Virus record (IMG/VR): IMGVR_UViG_3300009431_000040
Location: 1-42,170 of that record
Direction: 5' to 3' (one strand)
Length of the DNA: 42,170 nt
From: a virus
Position numbers and translations under genes: made by a program. The stretch's first letter is position 1; every line of letters starts with the position of its first letter. This document shows positions 39,001-42,170 of this stretch, piece by piece. Below the pieces are notes generated by a model. It worked only from the letters and a program-made list of their open reading frames with translations. It did no database searches and was not told the DNA's origin.

Positions 39001-39374
39001 CAATACACCTCCGCCCCGGATTTTTTTAACAACCATTTGCCCATGTGCCAGGCCCGCAACTGGAACCATATTACCCACCGCCGGGGCCGCTTCCGCCCCG
39101 CCTTCATGCCCCGGGTGTCGGCATACACCCCAGGGCCGGCAAGGGCCGCAAAGAACTGACAGTGTGCGGGGATGCGGTGCTGTATAGTACGCACCTCAAC
39201 ACGGATTTCCGCATTGCCGTACGGCCGGCGGTGGTCGCCTCGTATTTTGGCGAGCAGATAATCCCGGACCTGGGCCTCGCTCTTGCCTCGCAACTCATCA
39301 GGTTCAACCCCCAAATAGTCGGCCCATTCTTCAAGCATTGCCCCCTTGGACAATTCCATAAAAATATGTCCCAT
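39000..39374 (-). CDS. Hypothetical protein (124 aa)
   Basis: It starts at ATG 39374, one base into the upstream TAA (TAATG). The N-terminus is helical (SKGAMLEEWADYLGVEPDEL), the rest basic with AGRKRPRRWVIWFQLRAWHM. Perhaps nucleic-acid binding; no family recognised. Confidence 0.6.
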   Translation of the reverse strand: MGHIFMELSKGAMLEEWADYLGVEPDELRGKSEAQVRDYLLAKIRGDHRRPYGNAEIRVEVRTIQHRIPAHCQFFAALAGPGVYADTRGMKAGRKRPRRWVIWFQLRAWHMGKWLLKKSGAEVY

Positions 39375-39727
39375 TATTCGGACTCTAAACAATGGGCCTC
39401 GTACAAATCCCATTCACATACGCAAATTGAAGGTTCGCACCCGAAATCCCTATAACAGGCTACTATATAGTCCGCAACAAGTGCACATTCCGGGCTTCTA
39501 GTGTCCGTATCGGTTTCGCCACCGGTGTCCGATTCCGTATCGGCCGGTCGCTCAGTGTCAACATCCGTGTCCGTATCTGCTCGGGTATCAATATCCGTGT
39601 CGGTACCAATCAAAACGATACTATCCGTATCAAAAAAACACACGCCCCCGGTATCCCCATCAGCACATTCGCACGGTTCGGTTCCGCAACCGACACCAAC
39701 TAAAAACAAAACAAGCAAATATTTCAT
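39374..39727 (-). CDS. Asp/Thr-repeat lipoprotein (117 aa)
   Basis: MKYLLVLFLVGVGC is a short lipoprotein signal with Cys14 as the modification site. Residues about 40-75 are mostly Asp and Thr (TDTDIDTRADTDTD and similar). The end has six Cys with the spacing C.....C..E..IC.C. Such DTDTD linkers are frequent in secreted proteins of Myxococcota/deltaproteobacteria. Surface exposure after lipidation is inferred; possible superinfection exclusion, adhesion or host-mimic role. Confidence 0.7.
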   Translation of the reverse strand: MKYLLVLFLVGVGCGTEPCECADGDTGGVCFFDTDSIVLIGTDTDIDTRADTDTDVDTERPADTESDTGGETDTDTRSPECALVADYIVACYRDFGCEPSICVCEWDLYEAHCLESE

Positions 39728-40363
39728 TTAATTATCCCCTTTGCCATCATGGTCCTTACAGATTTCCTCGATGGGGTGCATCGCCTTTTCAACTAGGGAG
39801 GCAATGTATTCGGGGTCCACCGGCTCGCTTTCACCAAGCTCAGGCCCCGGTAATGCCCTTGATGGTGGCGCTGGCAACTCGGGCGCCCGGGCCTCAAGCA
39901 CCTTGTGAACGCTGGGGAGCATACTGCGCTCGGTGTGGCGCCGTTTTACCAGGTCATCGAACGCCTTTTTGAATTGCGCCCTGTCCGCCGCTGTGTTGTT
40001 GCTAACCTTCAGGTCGTGTGTCGTACCCACTTTTTTCAATGCGGCCCGCTCAAGGGGCGTCAGGCACACGTCGCGCCCTTGTAGGAGTTGAAGCACACGC
40101 CCCCAGGCATCAGAGGCACTGGGCGGGTCAATTTCACCATGCGTCATATTCACAACCATGGTTCGGAAAATGCCAATGTTCGGCGGGTGCGGCCGGGCCT
40201 CCGATACTAATTGCATCGCCGCACTCAGAACAACCTCGGGGTCAAAGCCCTCCAGGAGGTGCTCCCACACGTTGCGCCGCTGTTCGGATAGCTTGAAGCG
40301 GTCCGGGTATTCCTCATTGAAAAGTTTCATCACCCTAAGTACAACGCCTTTTGATTTATCCAT
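39728..40363 (-). CDS. Putative helicase loader / G39P-like replication protein (211 aa)
   Basis: ATG 40363 follows GAAAGGGAAACAG. Residues about 8-70, LRVMKLFNEEYPDRFKLSEQ, WEHLLEGFDPEVVLSAAMQL and RPHPPNIGIFRTMV, resemble the N-terminal domain of SPP1 G39P-type helicase loaders (lk.l...yp.....w.. .l.dydye.v..al......PP.iaei). The long middle (about 70-165) is helical, with an acidic end. It follows the initiator-like gene with an eight-base overlap, so a role in loading the host helicase is probable. Confidence 0.65.
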   Translation of the reverse strand: MDKSKGVVLRVMKLFNEEYPDRFKLSEQRRNVWEHLLEGFDPEVVLSAAMQLVSEARPHPPNIGIFRTMVVNMTHGEIDPPSASDAWGRVLQLLQGRDVCLTPLERAALKKVGTTHDLKVSNNTAADRAQFKKAFDDLVKRRHTERSMLPSVHKVLEARAPELPAPPSRALPGPELGESEPVDPEYIASLVEKAMHPIEEICKDHDGKGDN

Positions 40364-41174
40364 CTGTTTCCCTTTCGTTTTCCTCCTGCTCCCATTGGTC
40401 AAGGAGGGTTCTATTACTTTCGTATGTGCCACCCCGGCCGCCCCGGGGGCCGCTGTTTTGCGTACGTTCCATCCACCCCGTCAGAAACTTGGGGATGCCC
40501 CGGGCCGTTTTGCGCCTGGTAGGATTTGCATCCTCCCAAATACCGGCACGCTGTATTTCCTGAACAACATCAACCCCAGCATAAACAGGAGAGGCCAGAT
40601 TATGGATGAGCTTCAACACTGTATCCGCATACAGTTGCTCAATCCTGCCCCCAAACCTGGCAACCAATGCCGTCGCAATCGCTTGCTCATGGGTACCAAG
40701 TGACGAACCCGCAAGGGTATCGGCACTAAAAAAGGTTAATTCTTTTTTCTTACCATTCTTACCGTTCTTGTTTATAGTGGCCAGAGGTTGTGGCTTTATT
40801 GTAGCTTCTGAGTCGGCATTCGTCGGCTTTTCGTAGTTCGCGGGGTTCTGATAATGGTCATAATTACAGATGGTTACCACTATGCCCCTTGTAGTTTTCA
40901 CTGTAGTTACCATCTCGGCTTTCCTGAGCCACTTCATCGAGTTTTCGCACTGATGCTTTTTGTAGGACATTTTCCTGTATCCCACATACCAAGCAAGCCC
41001 ATTTTGAATATCCTTGTAAGTCCGCACACATTGGCCCCTTTTGCATGTGCCATTATCCGAATGATTCGCCTCCTTAAGTAGCCAATCCCATATTTCACGA
41101 ACGTGCGGCGGTGCGTGTGCAATTGCGCTGTCTTGGATACAGCGGGCCTTGATGTAATACCCACCATTAATCAA
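40356..41174 (-). CDS. Replication initiator-like protein
   Basis: A 272-residue protein. [20 protein letters not shown] then [16 protein letters not shown] match the wHTH start of phage replisome organisers. [15 protein letters not shown] and [20 protein letters not shown] continue the winged helix, ending with YDHYQNP. A charged linker with [15 protein letters not shown] precedes a second helical domain (about 165-245). It should bind the origin; no iteron set was obvious in it. Its end overlaps the helicase-loader candidate. Confidence 0.75.
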   Translation of the reverse strand: MINGGYYIKARCIQDSAIAHAPPHVREIWDWLLKEANHSDNGTCKRGQCVRTYKDIQNGLAWYVGYRKMSYKKHQCENSMKWLRKAEMVTTVKTTRGIVVTICNYDHYQNPANYEKPTNADSEATIKPQPLATINKNGKNGKKKELTFFSADTLAGSSLGTHEQAIATALVARFGGRIEQLYADTVLKLIHNLASPVYAGVDVVQEIQRAGIWEDANPTRRKTARGIPKFLTGWMERTQNSGPRGGRGGTYESNRTLLDQWEQEENERETDG

Positions 41175-41373
41175 CGGAAACCCCCTTTTTGCTATTGCAG
41201 CTCCGGCATAATATTTGGAGGTTTTCTATTTCATCAGTGCCACCTTTAGACACTGGATGAATATGGTCAATGGTAAGGTTTTTTTCGGCGCCACATGGTT
41301 CACCATTTGTACCGTTTAATATGTCTCCGCCGCATGCATCACAAAATGTGTCAGCAGACGCATAATCGGTCAT
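41167..41373 (-). CDS. HNH endonuclease (68 aa)
   Basis: A complete minimal HNH fold: CDACG (Cys11, Cys14), then [20 protein letters not shown] with Asp36, His37, His39 and Asn51, and CRSCN (Cys56, Cys59) with Asn60. It could be a homing or packaging-type nicking enzyme. It overlaps the initiator by eight bases. It looks intact, unlike the HNH-type pair at 38.4-38.8 kb. Confidence 0.85.
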   Translation of the reverse strand: MTDYASADTFCDACGGDILNGTNGEPCGAEKNLTIDHIHPVSKGGTDEIENLQILCRSCNSKKGVSVD

Positions 41374-41375
41374 GG

Positions 41376-41585
41376 TTACCCCCCCAGCGGTTCGAAGTTT
41401 TCAGCCGGTTCGTATTGTACCGGCGTACCTTCTTCCTCCATAGCCTTCATGTGGTCAAGGTGTAACGCTCGCAAATATTCGGAAACGGTGCGGTGTTCGG
41501 CATGCGCCGCCGCCTCCACCTGGTAGAATTCGTCCTTGGATAACCGCACGGCTTTTGAGTAATTACGGGTGATTTTTCTTGGCAT
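41376..41585 (-). CDS. Small RHH-like regulator (69 aa)
   Basis: ATG 41585 follows [33 protein letters not shown] then [16 protein letters not shown] give the strand-helix-helix layout of ribbon-helix-helix or mobilisation-type regulators (vrls..e...i...A...g.t.seylR....). A promoter with an overlapping dyad sits just upstream, consistent with autoregulation. The acidic C-terminus is flexible. Confidence 0.65.
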   Translation of the reverse strand: MPRKITRNYSKAVRLSKDEFYQVEAAAHAEHRTVSEYLRALHLDHMKAMEEEGTPVQYEPAENFEPLGG

Positions 41586-41601
41586 GGTCTTTCCCTTTTG
41601 T

Positions 41602-41631
41602 TGTATACGGTTTAATTGTGTAGCACACAAT
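41602..41631 (-). promoter_or_regulatory. Promoter overlapped by a dyad, upstream of the RHH-like gene
   Basis: TTGTGT (41630-41625) and TATACA (41607-41602) lie 17 bases apart on the minus strand. A perfect dyad, ATTGTGT AGC ACACAAT (41615-41631), covers the -35 box and spacer, a usual arrangement for repression. The regulator starts 17 bases after the -10 box. Confidence 0.55.
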
Positions 41632-41689
41632 CAAGCGGGGAGCAACAACTGTTCGCCCAAAACCGCATTTTTTTGCGCTTCACTTTTAA

Positions 41690-41881
41690 TCATCCCTCGC
41701 CTCCTCTTTGCACAATCTTGTCAAACTCGGCCCGCCGTTTGTTCTGGTTCGCCAGCGCCTCGGATATTTTTTTACCCAGGCGCTTGTCGTCCGTGCCGGT
41801 CAGATACCCCAGCAACCAATTCAGGAACAACCGGTAATCGAGGTCGGTGCGTTCAAATAGGGCCTTCAGTTTATTTTCCAT
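41690..41881 (-). CDS. Hypothetical protein (63 aa)
   Basis: It starts at ATG 41881 and overlaps the upstream stop by 11 bases. It is helical, with LFERTDLDYRLFLNWLLGYL and a basic C-terminus. It could bind DNA or be a small regulator; no family recognised. The gap 41632-41689 has no feature. Confidence 0.6.
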   Translation of the reverse strand: MENKLKALFERTDLDYRLFLNWLLGYLTGTDDKRLGKKISEALANQNKRRAEFDKIVQRGGEG

Positions 41882-42098
41882 TTTCGTCCGCCTTTCTTGG
41901 TTGCCAGTTCTGCAAAATGCGCTTTGCCGCCCCGTGGATTTCCCAATACTTGCTAGTAAATGGATATACGCGCTTCTCGCCAGCCACAAAATTCGCCAAT
42001 AGTGCCGCATCTTTTTTGAGCGCCTTGTCAATATCTCGGTACAGTGTACACTCATTTATTGTGTGACCCCTGCTCCCGCATTGTATGCATTCATGCAT
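41871..42098 (-). CDS. Zinc-knuckle protein (75 aa)
   Basis: Cys4, Cys7, His12 and Cys17 form a CX2CX4HX4C knuckle (CIQCGSRGHTINEC), as in retroviral nucleocapsid and some phage proteins that bind single-stranded nucleic acid. The rest is helical with a basic end. ATG 42098 follows AAGAGGTGAAC. It is the first complete gene at this end. Confidence 0.7.
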   Translation of the reverse strand: MHECIQCGSRGHTINECTLYRDIDKALKKDAALLANFVAGEKRVYPFTSKYWEIHGAAKRILQNWQPRKADENGK

Positions 42099-42130
42099 TG
42101 TTCACCTCTTGTAGCAACATGTTTGATCAC

Positions 42131-42170
42131 TCATCCTCTGCCCTTTCTGCCCTTCATGACGACCCCGACC
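42131..42170 (-). CDS. Partial C-terminus of an upstream gene
   Basis: A frame entering from the window edge reads VGVVMKGRKGRG and stops at TGA 42133-42131. A basic tail; nothing more can be said. The 32 bases to the next start contain only its ribosome-binding site. Confidence 0.3.
   Translation of the reverse strand, partial: VGVVMKGRKGRG

Noticed and set aside
40356-41174. Origin iterons inside the replication initiator gene
   Set aside because: No repeated 10-20 bp block was found in it by eye.
1-42170. CRISPR array, insertion sequence or integrase
   Set aside because: No regularly spaced repeat set and no transposase or integrase motif was seen; the only short tandem repeat is the coding one at 3134-3223.

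Overview
This is a 42 kb piece of a tailed-phage genome (or prophage) with a contractile tail. Both ends cut through genes, so it is a fragment or an arbitrarily opened circular map. Almost everything is read from the minus strand, from high to low coordinates, with very tight packing: many ATGA or TAATG stop/start overlaps and one repeated ribosome-binding pattern (AAAGGGAAA). The only convincing plus-strand gene is a small terminase at 35122-35712. Two encoded lipoproteins carry an Asp-Thr repeat or a Cys-rich CxGDxVQxC-like pattern common in secreted proteins of Myxococcota and other deltaproteobacteria-like groups, so I infer a host there. No integrase, transposase or CRISPR array was seen.

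Right part (42.1-36.6 kb, early genes): small zinc-binding proteins, an RHH-like regulator behind a promoter/dyad, an HNH nuclease, a replication-initiator-like protein, a G39P-like helicase-loader candidate, a lipoprotein, HNH-like ORFs that look split, a membrane-anchored lytic transglycosylase and a two-TM small protein. Then come a degenerate D5/SF3 primase-helicase remnant (36.6-35.7 kb), the lone plus-strand terS, and a tRNA-like gene with an odd anticodon region (34.9-35.0 kb).

Middle part (34.9-24 kb): a long run of small accessory genes. The notable members are a vWA protein coupled to a PurA/PurZ-type adenylosuccinate synthetase, an HTH regulator whose start overlaps a repeated 15-bp motif, a LexA-type HTH gene split by a frameshift, a DUF1353 protein, a two-domain amidase endolysin, an orphan ParB-domain protein, an HExxH metalloprotease and a second lipoprotein.

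Left part (23.3-0 kb, late genes): a Lys/Ala/Pro-rich histone-H1-like protein, large terminase, portal, gpF-like minor head protein, prohead protease, HK97-type capsid protein, head fibre/decoration candidate, connectors, sheath, tube, tail chaperones with a -1 frameshift (slippery TTTTTTA), tape measure, Mu gpN/P(44)/45/46/47/48-like baseplate series, then fibre and tail-tip genes. The head is HK97-like and the tail Mu-like. Several broken or split genes sit in the accessory part; homopolymer sequencing errors are a rival explanation for some of them.
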